Below, one piece after another: positions 8,692-17,177 of a stretch of DNA of 64,000 bases (its first letter is position 1; each line of letters begins with the position of its first letter). Below the pieces are notes generated by a model. The model had not been told where the DNA came from. It worked only from the letters and a program-made list of their open reading frames with translations, and ran no database searches. The position numbers and the translations under genes were made by a program. Source of the DNA: Bradyrhizobium campsiandrae (GTDB lineage: Bacteria; Pseudomonadota; Alphaproteobacteria; Rhizobiales; Xanthobacteraceae); NCBI RefSeq assembly GCF_014529705.1, contig NZ_JAANIH010000002.1:161572-225571 (forward strand), read 5' to 3'.

Positions 8692-9828
8692 TCAACCCAC
8701 CATCGGGTTGGCATAGGCCAGCAGCAGCTTGAACAGCTCGGCCTGACCGCTGGCGCCGGTCTTGGCATAGATCCGCTTCAGATGCGTCTTCACGGTCTCC
8801 TCGGAGATTCCGAGCACACCGGCAGTCTCCGCGACGCCTTCGGCGGCAAGGATCGCAAACAGCACGCGCGCCTCGGCGGCCGTCAATTTGAACTGCGCCG
8901 TGATCACCTGCACCAGCGTCGGCCGGCGCACTTCGGCGCGGTGAATGAAGATCGCAGCCACCGCGTCGTAGCGACGGCCGGCGTGGCGGCGCGAGCCCTG
9001 CCGCAGCGACACCACATGGGCGACCCAGGCATCGCCGGCATGGTCACCGAGCGGAATGGCGACCGGCTGACTGGCCAGCGCGAGGTCCGTCGCGGAGGCC
9101 TGCACCGTATCGCGCAATAGTCTCGCCGCGTCGGCAGCGGTCGGGCGCAGCTTGCCGTCGACCTCGGCAAGCAGCCCCGCCTCGGCGAGAAATTTCAGCC
9201 CGCTCGGATTGGCATAGACGTAGTCGCCCTCGGCGCGAACAAGAAAGACACTGGCGCCGAGCGCATCGAGCGCGGCGGTCATGCCGTCGACCTCGATCCG
9301 CTGCAGCTGCATCGTGTTGGAGATCTGCGCGGCACGCAGCACATGCGGCACCAGCAGCCGCAAGCGATCCTTCACGGCTTCCGTGGCCGGCGACCGGCTC
9401 AGCGGATGGGCGACGCCGAACGTGGAAAAGCGCGTGCCGGACTTTTCCACCAACGTATGGGTGAAATCGCCCCAGTCGGACGGCTCCATCCAATCCTTGA
9501 ACAGGCGCGAGCGCCGCACTTCGTCGATCGGCACGAGCTCGGTGAGATGAAACACCTCGCCGGGCTCGCGATACAGGCTGATCGGCACCAGCGCCGGATT
9601 GAATTTCACGGTCTCGGCGAAATAGCGCTCGTTGAGCGCGGCATCGCCGCCATAGGTGTAGACGGGATTGCCTTCCTTGCGTGCCGCGTCATGGGCCACA
9701 AAGGTCGCGCCCGTTGCACCCATGAACAACGCTGTCCGCTCCAGCGCCTCCGGCCAGCGCGCGTGATCGAACGCGGTGTCGTAGATCGCGGCGATCAGGT
9801 CAGAGAGTTGTTCGGCATCGGACGACAT
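8692..9828 (-). CDS. LuxR-family transcriptional regulator with N-terminal sensor region
   Basis: DNA-binding regulator of 378 residues. The C-terminal 65 residues form a LuxR/FixJ-type helix-turn-helix: LTAAEARVLFAILAAEGV, then AGVLGISEETVKTHLKRIYAKTG. The preceding 300 residues are a sensor region without a recognisable receiver aspartate or an obvious AHL-binding signature; it may be PAS-like, with a VFLVRAEGDYVYANPSGLKFL segment. The start at 9828 was chosen over one eight codons upstream. It lies between the two autotransporter genes and upstream of the Omp31-like gene on the same strand, so it may regulate this surface-protein island; that is inference. Confidence 0.8.
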   Translation of the reverse strand: MSSDAEQLSDLIAAIYDTAFDHARWPEALERTALFMGATGATFVAHDAARKEGNPVYTYGGDAALNERYFAETVKFNPALVPISLYREPGEVFHLTELVPIDEVRRSRLFKDWMEPSDWGDFTHTLVEKSGTRFSTFGVAHPLSRSPATEAVKDRLRLLVPHVLRAAQISNTMQLQRIEVDGMTAALDALGASVFLVRAEGDYVYANPSGLKFLAEAGLLAEVDGKLRPTAADAARLLRDTVQASATDLALASQPVAIPLGDHAGDAWVAHVVSLRQGSRRHAGRRYDAVAAIFIHRAEVRRPTLVQVITAQFKLTAAEARVLFAILAAEGVAETAGVLGISEETVKTHLKRIYAKTGASGQAELFKLLLAYANPMVG

Positions 9829-9909
9829 GAGTTGGCAGGACCCATGTACCATCCTTTCCCGGTTTCAGCTGTGGCTCGGAAGACACAGACGCGAGTCGTT
9901 CAGCCTGTC

Positions 9910-10236
9910 CTAGACGTCGCCGTAGGCGGCCTCGGCCGGACGGGTCTCGCGGCCATAGCCCATGATCATGAACAGTGCGCCGATGATCGAAAGGTTCTTC
10001 AGCGCGTCGACCACCACCGCCGCATTCTCGGGTGCCGCCTGATTCCAAAAATCGGAGAACAGCACGGTCGAGACCGCGACGTAGATCGCCATCAGCATCG
10101 CGAAGAAGCGCGCGCCGAAATTCAGCGCGATCATGAGCCCTGCGAGAATCTCGAGCCCGCCGAGCGCGATCACCAGCAATTGCGGCGTGGTCATCGCGGT
10201 CGCCGTCTCGACCTGCTTGGCAGAGGACGCGATCAC
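9910..10236 (-). pseudogene. 5'-truncated duplicate of doxX
   Basis: Encodes residues about 43-150 of the DoxX-family protein found complete at 13892-14344, nearly identical from VETATAMTTPQLL to the C-terminus RPAEAAYGDV. The N-terminal helix and the GRILFAVLFIYTGATKF segment are missing. Similarity to the intact copy stops abruptly near 10240, after GATCACATCG. Upstream sequence stays open in the same frame to a TGA at 10402-10404 but has no ATG and no recognisable protein. A fragment this short lacks part of the membrane fold, so it is probably non-functional. Confidence 0.75.
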
Positions 10237-10240
10237 ATCG
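9912..10240. repeat. Direct repeat copy 1 (doxX segment)
   Basis: About 330 bp nearly identical to 13896-14222, in the same orientation, differing by scattered single bases. The two copies bracket a roughly 3.65 kb segment that holds the propeller autotransporter gene. No inverted termini, target duplication or transposase are visible at the edges, so a tandem duplication or recombination event is more likely than an IS. Confidence 0.8.
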
Positions 10241-10547
10241 CCGAGGCCGTCGGCAGTGCCACCAGCGCCGGGGCCGAGATCGATCGCGCCAACCGCGAAT
10301 TGCTCACGGCGCTCATCTGCAAACGGACGCGATCCGTGTCGCGCAGCTCTGCGCGCCGAGCCGCTGCGGTAAACGGTAATCCGAATGAGGTCGCTTGCTC
10401 CTCAGTGACACCTCGGTTTTTTTCGCCCGTGAGACGCTCGGCACAGTGTTCTCCCTACAGCCCTGCTAGGTCCCGTCTCGCTTGTTCGCTCGGCATCGTG
10501 AGATTCGCGTTACGACTGCGGGCCGGATCAGGGGCTGGTCTAGGGAA
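10237..10547. other. Intergenic region upstream of the propeller autotransporter
   Basis: About 310 bp with no convincing gene. It begins at the point where the truncated doxX copy loses similarity to the intact one. The first 110 bp have coding-like composition (plus strand reads IDRANRELLTALICKR), possibly the remnant of another gene that I cannot identify. The rest should contain the promoter of the autotransporter. Confidence 0.4.
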
Positions 10548-13500
10548 ATGGGGTGCCGGGTGCTGTTGCGGAGGGGATTGGACGACGCCGAACGGGCTTC
10601 GCTCGGCGGGACGTCACATAATGAATTTAGGCATTTTGGACCGCGTCTTCGAACGCGCCTCCTGACGACAGCCGCGCTGATCGTCCCATCGATCCTCGGG
10701 GCGACCTCGCCGGGCCGGGCGGGAATCGACAATTACGGCCTTTCCACGAGCATCAATGCGACCCCTGGCGTGGCGATCATGTTCGACACGCTGAGCAATG
10801 CGCAGATCGGATCGAGCCTTACCGTTGGAGCCGCGCCACAAAATGCGGTGTTCTCTCCGGACGGCCGCTATGCCTATATCATCAGTTGGTTCGACAATGA
10901 TGTCTCGGTCATCGATGTTGCCAGCCGGACCGTGACGACCACGATTGCTGTCGGCACGACCCCTGTGGCCTTGGCGCTCAGCCCGGATGGAAAAACGCTG
11001 TATGTAACCAATGCAAACAGCAATTCGGTCTCGGTGATTTCCACCACGACCAACACGGTCGTCGGAAGCCCGATCGCGGTCGGTGCAGCGCCAACCGGTG
11101 TCGCCATCTCGCCGGATGGAACGCGAGTCTACGTCGTCAACCAGACGAGCAACAATGTCTCGATCATCGACGCAAACTCCCGGGCGGTGCTCGGCACGGT
11201 GGGGCTCGGGGGTAGCTCCTATGGGGTCACCGTCTCGCCCGACGGCGCCCTGATCTATGTCGCCAATCAGACCGGCTCCGTTTCCGTCATCAACGCGGCG
11301 TCGCAGACAGTGACGGCGACGATTTCGCTCAGCGGCAAAGCTCCTCTCAGCGTCGCGCTTAGCCGGGACGGCTCGCGGCTCTATGTGACCACTGAGGGCA
11401 ACAATCTCGTGGTGATCAACACGGTCAGCAATAGCGTCATGACGACGATATCTCTGCCCGAGACCAGCCTCGGCGTGACCCTCACGCCTGATGGCACGCG
11501 GGCCTATGTCACTGCGGGCACCGGGGTGTATGTCCTGGATACCGCGACCAACACCGTCGTCCAGACCGTCTCGCTCCCGGGCGCGCTCACGTCCTACGGC
11601 AACTTCGGCACCGGCTTCATCGGGCCAAACGTGCTGGTGGCGAGCGGCGGCGCGCTCTCGGTCCCGAATGATGCGGCCCTGACGCCGCTCGGCTTCGGCT
11701 CCTATATCAATTTCAACGGCGGCACATTGCGGTTCACGGGCGCATTCAACAGCGCACGAACGGTGTCGCTGCTCGCGGGCGGCGGCACCTTCGATACCAA
11801 CGGCTTCAACGGGACGCTCTCTGGACAGATCATCAACACGGGATCGCTGACAAAAACAGGGCTCGGCACGCTAACCCTGACCGGCGCCAACACCTATACC
11901 GGCGGCACGTTCGTGAACGGCGGCACGCTGGCGCTCAGCGGCGCCGGCACGCTGGGCGATGTCGCGGGCGTCACCACCATCAATAGCGGCGGCACGCTCG
12001 ATCTCGGCGGCACGACGCAGACCCAGAGCCTGGTGGCGCTCAATGGCGGCACCATCCAGAACGGCTGGCTCAATGCCGCGATCGCATCGACCGGCGGCAC
12101 GCTCAGCGGCATCGGCGGCAGCGCGGGGCTGACGACCTTGTCGGGCACCACGACGCTGCTCGGCACCAACAGCTACACCGGCGCGACGACCGTGAACGGC
12201 GGCGTGCTCGACGTCGTGGGCGCGATCACCGGCACCTCGGCGGTGACGGTGAACGCCGGTGGTACGCTGACCGGGACCGGCCTGGTCGATCCGCTGCTGG
12301 TCTCGATCGCCACTGGCGGCGCGCTCGCGCCCGGCAACGGCACCCCCGGCAGCTCGCTGTCGATCGCAGGCAATCTCGCCTTGCAGTCGGGGGCGATCTA
12401 TCTGGTCCAGCTCAATCCCACCACGGCATCCTTCACCACGGTGACCGGCAGCGCCGCGCTCGGTGGCGCCACCGTCAATGCGATGTTCGCCAACGGCAGC
12501 TATGTCAGCAAGACCTACACCATCCTCACCGCAAGCGGTGGCGTCTCCGGCAGCTTCGGCAGAGTGGTGAATACCAATCTGCCGGCGAATTTCTCGACCA
12601 GCCTGAGCTATGATGCGAACGATGCCTATCTCAATCTCGGGCTCGCCTTCGGTATCCCCGGCGGGCTCAACCGCAACCAGCAGGCGGTCGGCGACGCCCT
12701 GATCTCCTACTTCAACACCAACGGCACCATTCCGATGGTCTATGGTGCGTTGACGCCCGCCGCCCTCACCCAGGCCTCCGGCGAACTCGGCACCTCGCCG
12801 CAGCAGACGACGTTCAACGCCATGGGTCAGTTCATGGGCCTGCTCACCGATCCCACTCGCGACAGCGGACCCGGCACGGGCAGTACCGTGCTCGGCTTTG
12901 CGGATACGGCCGCCGCGCATCCGCCGGGTCATGCGTTCGCGATGTTCGGCAAGGCGCCGCCAGCACCGGCATTCGAATCGCGCTGGAACGTGTGGGCCGC
13001 AGGCTTCGGCGGCTCGCAATCAACCGCGGGCAACACCATCGTCGGCTCCAACAACACCACCAGCAGCATCTACGGCACAGCGGTCGGCGCCGACTACCGG
13101 CTCGCGCCGCAGACCCTGGCAGGCTTCGCACTTGCCGGCGGCGGCACCAATTTCAGCGTCAGCGGCCTCGGCTCGGGCCGCTCGGACCTGTTCCAGGCCG
13201 CGGCCTATCTGCGCCACGCCAGCGGCCCGGCCTATCTCACAGCCGCGCTCGCTTATGGCTGGCAAAACATCACCACCGATCGCACCGTGACCATCGCAGG
13301 CGCCGATCGGCTGCGGGCACAGTTCGACGCCAATGCGGGAAGCGCGCGCCTCGAAGGCGGCTATCGCTTCGTCTCGCCATGGGGCGGCATCGGCATCACG
13401 CCCTATGCGGCCGCGCAGGTGACGGCGCTGGCGCTGCCGGCCTATGCCGAGCAGGTGCTGGCCGGCGGATCGAGCTTCGCGCTGAGCTATGCCGCCAAGA

Positions 13501-13823
13501 GCGTGACGGATACGCGCAGCGAGCTTGGCCTGCGCAGCGACAGATCCTTCGCGCTGCCGGATGGCACGCTGACCCTGCGCGGCCGCCTCGCCTGGGCCCA
13601 CGACTTCAATCCGAACCGTTCGATCGCGGCGACATTCCAGGCTCTGCCGGGGGCGAGCTTCGTGGTCTCAGGCGCGGCACTGGCCTCCGAGTCGGCGCTG
13701 ACCACCGCTTCCGCCGAGATGAGCTGGCGCAACGGCTGGTCCGCCGCCGCCACGTTCGAAGGCGAGTTTTCCAACGTCACGCGGTCCTACGCAGGAAAGG
13801 GCATGCTGCGCTATCAATGGTGA
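10548..13823 (+). CDS. Autotransporter with YVTN beta-propeller passenger
   Basis: Type V secretion protein of about 1091 residues. The N-terminal passenger (about 59-350) is a run of seven YVTN-type blades with SPDGxxxYVxN cores (for example ALSPDGKTLYVTNANSNSVS), a predicted propeller fold for binding. Two autotransporter-associated strand repeats follow (TGANTYTGGTFVNGGTLALS and LGTNSYTGATTVNGGVLDV), then the barrel (about 812-1091) ending RYQW. The start is uncertain: ATG 10548 or an upstream one at 10482. The likely signal peptide (RLRTRLLTTAALIVPSILGA) begins later, so translation may start at a non-ATG codon nearer to it. The C-terminal region is homologous to the protein at 4155-7478, whose passenger is unrelated. 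Confidence 0.85.
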   Translation: MGCRVLLRRGLDDAERASLGGTSHNEFRHFGPRLRTRLLTTAALIVPSILGATSPGRAGIDNYGLSTSINATPGVAIMFDTLSNAQIGSSLTVGAAPQNAVFSPDGRYAYIISWFDNDVSVIDVASRTVTTTIAVGTTPVALALSPDGKTLYVTNANSNSVSVISTTTNTVVGSPIAVGAAPTGVAISPDGTRVYVVNQTSNNVSIIDANSRAVLGTVGLGGSSYGVTVSPDGALIYVANQTGSVSVINAASQTVTATISLSGKAPLSVALSRDGSRLYVTTEGNNLVVINTVSNSVMTTISLPETSLGVTLTPDGTRAYVTAGTGVYVLDTATNTVVQTVSLPGALTSYGNFGTGFIGPNVLVASGGALSVPNDAALTPLGFGSYINFNGGTLRFTGAFNSARTVSLLAGGGTFDTNGFNGTLSGQIINTGSLTKTGLGTLTLTGANTYTGGTFVNGGTLALSGAGTLGDVAGVTTINSGGTLDLGGTTQTQSLVALNGGTIQNGWLNAAIASTGGTLSGIGGSAGLTTLSGTTTLLGTNSYTGATTVNGGVLDVVGAITGTSAVTVNAGGTLTGTGLVDPLLVSIATGGALAPGNGTPGSSLSIAGNLALQSGAIYLVQLNPTTASFTTVTGSAALGGATVNAMFANGSYVSKTYTILTASGGVSGSFGRVVNTNLPANFSTSLSYDANDAYLNLGLAFGIPGGLNRNQQAVGDALISYFNTNGTIPMVYGALTPAALTQASGELGTSPQQTTFNAMGQFMGLLTDPTRDSGPGTGSTVLGFADTAAAHPPGHAFAMFGKAPPAPAFESRWNVWAAGFGGSQSTAGNTIVGSNNTTSSIYGTAVGADYRLAPQTLAGFALAGGGTNFSVSGLGSGRSDLFQAAAYLRHASGPAYLTAALAYGWQNITTDRTVTIAGADRLRAQFDANAGSARLEGGYRFVSPWGGIGITPYAAAQVTALALPAYAEQVLAGGSSFALSYAAKSVTDTRSELGLRSDRSFALPDGTLTLRGRLAWAHDFNPNRSIAATFQALPGASFVVSGAALASESALTTASAEMSWRNGWSAAATFEGEFSNVTRSYAGKGMLRYQW

Positions 13824-13891
13824 GCACGCCCGGCACGCCCGCCACACGAGGTCCGCTCCGCCGGGCACAGCGTCATAGATTTGTCACATCG

Positions 13892-14344
13892 CTACACGTC
13901 GCCGTAGGCGGCCTCGGCCGGACGGGTCTCGCGGCCATAACCCATGATCATGAACAGCGCGCCGATGATCGAAAGGTTCTTCAGCGCGTCGACCACCACC
14001 GCCGCATTTTCGGGTGCCGCCTGATTCCAGAAATCGGCGAACAGCACGGTCGAGACCGCGATGTAGATCACCATCAGCATCGCGAAGAATCGCGCGCCGA
14101 AATTCAGCGCGATCATGAGCCCCGCGAGAATCTCGAGCCCGCCGAGCGCGATCGCCAGCAATTGCGGCGTGGTCATCGCGGTCGCCGTCTCGACCTGCTT
14201 GGCATAGGGTGCGATCACATCGGGCACCACGATCTTGCCGGCGATGAGATCGGCCGTCGCCTGGAGCGGGAAGAACTTGGTGGCGCCCGTGTAGATGAAC
14301 AGCACGGCGAACAGGATTCGCCCGAAAGTCACGAACGCTGGCAT
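13892..14344 (-). CDS. DoxX family membrane protein (intact copy)
   Basis: A 150-residue integral membrane protein with about four hydrophobic helices: RILFAVLFIYTGATKF, LLAIALGGLEILAGLMIAL, FFAMLMVIYIAVSTVLF and LKNLSIIGALFMIMGYG. This is the DoxX/DoxD-like pattern, associated with quinone-linked or thiol-redox membrane complexes; the substrate here is unknown. The start at 14344 gives a normal DoxX N-terminus; upstream codons in frame run into the palindromic repeat at 14461 and were excluded. It converges on the propeller autotransporter gene. A truncated copy lies at 9910. Confidence 0.8.
   Translation of the reverse strand: MPAFVTFGRILFAVLFIYTGATKFFPLQATADLIAGKIVVPDVIAPYAKQVETATAMTTPQLLAIALGGLEILAGLMIALNFGARFFAMLMVIYIAVSTVLFADFWNQAAPENAAVVVDALKNLSIIGALFMIMGYGRETRPAEAAYGDV
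13896..14222. repeat. Direct repeat copy 2 (within intact doxX)
   Basis: Partner of the 9912-10240 repeat, in the same orientation. The match ends at GATCACATCG, after which the intact gene continues and the other copy diverges. Confidence 0.8.
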
Positions 14345-14460
14345 GGTCGGCCTCTTGGCAAAACGCAAACTCGCCGGAGGATTATGAAGAGTCCGCGTGT
14401 GGTTTTCAAACGGGGAAATGGAAAAGTAGGAGTTATTCAACTGGCCGCGTGGGCGGACTC

Positions 14461-14612
14461 CTTCTCCCCTTGTGGGAGAAGGTGGCGCGAAGCGCCGGAT
14501 GAGGGGTTCTCTCCGCGACTCACTGTCAGAGAGTGTCCGCGGAGAGAACCCCTCACCCGGCTCGCCGCTTTGCGGCGAGCCACCCTCTCCCACAAAGGGA
14601 GAGGGAAAGTAG
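14461..14612. repeat. Long imperfect palindrome, intergenic repeat element
   Basis: The left arm (14461 to about 14516) and right arm (about 14537-14612) are near reverse complements, with a nested small hairpin CTCGCCGCTTTGCGGCGAG in the right arm. The shared core is GAGGGGTTCTCTCCGCG against CGCGGAGAGAACCCCTC. It lies between the starts/ends of doxX and maeB and could fold into a long hairpin. It resembles the multi-copy palindromic elements of Bradyrhizobium genomes; copy number cannot be judged here. Confidence 0.7.
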
Positions 14613-14621
14613 GACCGCCCG

Positions 14622-16931
14622 TTACGTGAACAACGTCGGCTGCTGCCGCGCGGCGCGCTCCTGCGCTTCGACCACCGCGACCGCCGTCATGTTCAGGATG
14701 CCGCGCGCGGTCACTGAGGGGGTGAGGATGTGCGCGGGTCGCGCCGGACCGATCAGGATCGGGCCGACGGGGAGCGCATCTGCCAGCGACTTGATCATCT
14801 GATAGGCGACGTTGGCGGTGTCCAGGCTCGGCATGATCATGATGTTGGCCTCGCCCTCCAGCTTGGAGTGCGGCAGCACCATCTTTCGCGCGGCGGCCGA
14901 GAGCGCGGTGTCGCCCTGCATCTCGCCGTCGGCCTCGATCTCCGGATGCTTCTCCTTCAGGAGCTGGGTCGCGCGCCGCATCTTGCGCGAGGATTCAGTG
15001 TCGTAGCTGCCGAAATCCGAGTGCGAGACGAAGGCGATCTTCGGCTTGATGTTGAAGCGCTGGACGTGGACCGCGGCGAGCGAGGCGATCTCGGCAAGCT
15101 CCTCAGCGCTCGGATTGGGCCGCACCTGCGTGTCGGCGATGAAGAAGGCGCCCTTGCTGGTGATCAGCAGCGCCAGCGCGGCATAATCGCTGATGCCGGG
15201 CGAGAAGCCGACGATCTCGCGGACATGGCGCAGATGGCTCATGTAGCGGCCCTCGACGCCGCAGAGCATGGCATCCGCCTCCCCGCGCGTGACCGCGAGC
15301 GCGGCGATGACCGTGTTGTTGGTGCGCACCACCGTGCGCGCCGCGTCCGGCGTCACACCGCGGCGGCCGGCGACCTCGACATAGGATTGCACATAGGACC
15401 GGTAACGCGGATCGTCCTCGGGATTGACGAGGTCAAAGTCCTTGCCGGCGCGGATCGAGAGGCCGAAGCGCTTGATGCGCGCCTCCACCACCGACGGACG
15501 TCCGACCAGGATCGGGCGGGCCAAATTCTCCTCCAGCACCACCTGCGTGGCGCGCAGCACGCGCTCGTCCTCGCCCTCGGCGTAGATCACGCGCACCGGC
15601 TGGGTCTTGGCCTTGGCGAACATCGGCTTCATGACGAGGCCGGAGCGGAAGGCGAAGCGCTCGAGCAGCGCGGTGTATTCGTCGAAATTGGTGATCGGAC
15701 GCGTTGCGACGCCGGATTCCATCGCAGCCTTGGCCACGGCCGGCGCGATGCGCAGGATCAGGCGCGGATCGAACGGGCTCGGGATCAGCGAGCCCGGGCC
15801 AAAGCCCTGGGTCTCGCCGGTGTCAAAGCCCTGCGCGACCGCATCCGACGGCGCCTCGCGCGCGAGCTGCGCGATGGCCTCGACGGCGGCATGCTTCATC
15901 TCCTCATTGATGGCGCTGGCGCCGACATCGAGCGCGCCGCGGAAGATGAAGGGGAAGCAGAGGACGTTGTTGACCTGGTTCGGATAGTCCGATCGCCCGG
16001 TGCAGATCATGGCATCGGGGCGCACTTTTCGCGCTTCTTCCGGCATGATCTCGGGCGTCGGATTGGCGAGCGCCATGATGAGCGGCTTCTCGCCCATCGC
16101 CTTGGCCATCTCGGGCTTGAGCACGCCCGGTGCCGACAGGCCGATGAAGATATCGGCGCCGCCGATGACGTCGGCGAGCGTGCGCTTGTCGGTCTTCTGC
16201 GCGTAGACCGCCTTCCAGCGATCCATCGTGGTGTTGCGGCCCTCATGCACGAGGCCGTCGATGTCGCAGACCCAGATGTTCTTACGCTGCGCGCCCATCG
16301 ACACCAAGAGGTTCAGCGTCGCGATCGCCGCCGCCCCTGCCCCCGATGCCACGATCTTGACCTCCGAGAGCTTCTTGCCGTTCAGGCGCAGACCATTGGT
16401 GATGGCGGCGGCGACGATGATGGCGGTGCCGTGCTGGTCGTCATGGAAGACCGGGATCTTCATACGCTCCTTCAGCTGTGCCTCGATCTCGAAGCACTCC
16501 GGTCCGCGGATGTCCTCGAGATTGATGCCGCCGAAAGTCGGCTCCAGCGCCGCCACCGTCTCGACCACCCGCTCGATGGTGTCGGCGGCGATCTCGATGT
16601 CGAACACGTCGATGCCGGCGAACTTCTTGAACAGGACGGCCTTGCCTTCCATGACAGGCTTGGAAGCCAGCGGGCCGATATTGCCGAGGCCGAGCACCGC
16701 GGTGCCGTTGGAGACCACGGCGACCAGATTGGCGCGGGTGGTCAGGGTTGCCGCTTCCGCCGGGTTCTTGGCAATCTCGGTGCAGGCGGCCGCAACGCCC
16801 GGAGAATAGGCAAGCGCGAGGTCGCGCTGGTTGGCGAGCGGCTTGCTCGCCTGGATCTCGAGCTTTCCGGGGCGCGGCAGTCGGTGATAGGCCAGCGCCG
16901 CCTGGTGGAGATCATCGGAATAGGACGACAT
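14622..16931 (-). CDS. maeB: NADP-dependent malic enzyme with C-terminal phosphotransacetylase-like domain
   Basis: Oxidative decarboxylation of malate to pyruvate, giving NADPH. It has the hybrid MaeB architecture of 769 residues. The N-terminal malic domain includes [16 protein letters not shown] and [15 protein letters not shown] (metal and malate ligands). The NAD-binding Rossmann part includes [20 protein letters not shown]. The C-terminal PTA-like domain runs from about residue 430 ([20 protein letters not shown]) to the end. In this family the PTA part is regulatory (acetyl-CoA sensing) and lacks transacetylase activity. It matters for dicarboxylate-fed metabolism, as in rhizobia. It is divergent from the unknown gene at 17178. 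Confidence 0.93.
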   Translation of the reverse strand: MSSYSDDLHQAALAYHRLPRPGKLEIQASKPLANQRDLALAYSPGVAAACTEIAKNPAEAATLTTRANLVAVVSNGTAVLGLGNIGPLASKPVMEGKAVLFKKFAGIDVFDIEIAADTIERVVETVAALEPTFGGINLEDIRGPECFEIEAQLKERMKIPVFHDDQHGTAIIVAAAITNGLRLNGKKLSEVKIVASGAGAAAIATLNLLVSMGAQRKNIWVCDIDGLVHEGRNTTMDRWKAVYAQKTDKRTLADVIGGADIFIGLSAPGVLKPEMAKAMGEKPLIMALANPTPEIMPEEARKVRPDAMICTGRSDYPNQVNNVLCFPFIFRGALDVGASAINEEMKHAAVEAIAQLAREAPSDAVAQGFDTGETQGFGPGSLIPSPFDPRLILRIAPAVAKAAMESGVATRPITNFDEYTALLERFAFRSGLVMKPMFAKAKTQPVRVIYAEGEDERVLRATQVVLEENLARPILVGRPSVVEARIKRFGLSIRAGKDFDLVNPEDDPRYRSYVQSYVEVAGRRGVTPDAARTVVRTNNTVIAALAVTRGEADAMLCGVEGRYMSHLRHVREIVGFSPGISDYAALALLITSKGAFFIADTQVRPNPSAEELAEIASLAAVHVQRFNIKPKIAFVSHSDFGSYDTESSRKMRRATQLLKEKHPEIEADGEMQGDTALSAAARKMVLPHSKLEGEANIMIMPSLDTANVAYQMIKSLADALPVGPILIGPARPAHILTPSVTARGILNMTAVAVVEAQERAARQQPTLFT

Positions 16932-17177
16932 GCGGTCTCTTGCCTCGCGTTACCGGCCTCAAAATGCATCATCCGGAGCGCCCATCCAAGTGAATGGTAT
17001 TTCCGGGTCGTGGAAACCGGATGAAGCACGGCCGAAGGCCCGGTGGCAACATCCGATTGTGCCCCCATCAACAAAGCTCACCTTCAAATATCTGACAGCG
17101 TTAGCTTTCCCTGGACCTCGCGACGTTTCCCTAATATGGCAAGTTGCGCAGCGCACAACGAGCAACTGGAGCTGGGA

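Noticed and set aside
9910..14344. A composite transposon made by the doxX repeats
   Set aside because: There are no terminal inverted repeats, no target duplication and no transposase; a plain duplication is enough.
14461..14612. CRISPR array or attachment site
   Set aside because: It is one palindrome with no repeat-spacer pattern, and no integrase or tRNA is nearby.
12992..14629. A 545-codon plus-strand frame overlapping the autotransporter and doxX
   Set aside because: Shifted-frame shadow with Arg-rich composition; the autotransporter barrel and doxX explain the region.
14730..17024. A 764-codon open frame on the plus strand
   Set aside because: Antisense shadow of maeB, which has clear motifs on the minus strand.
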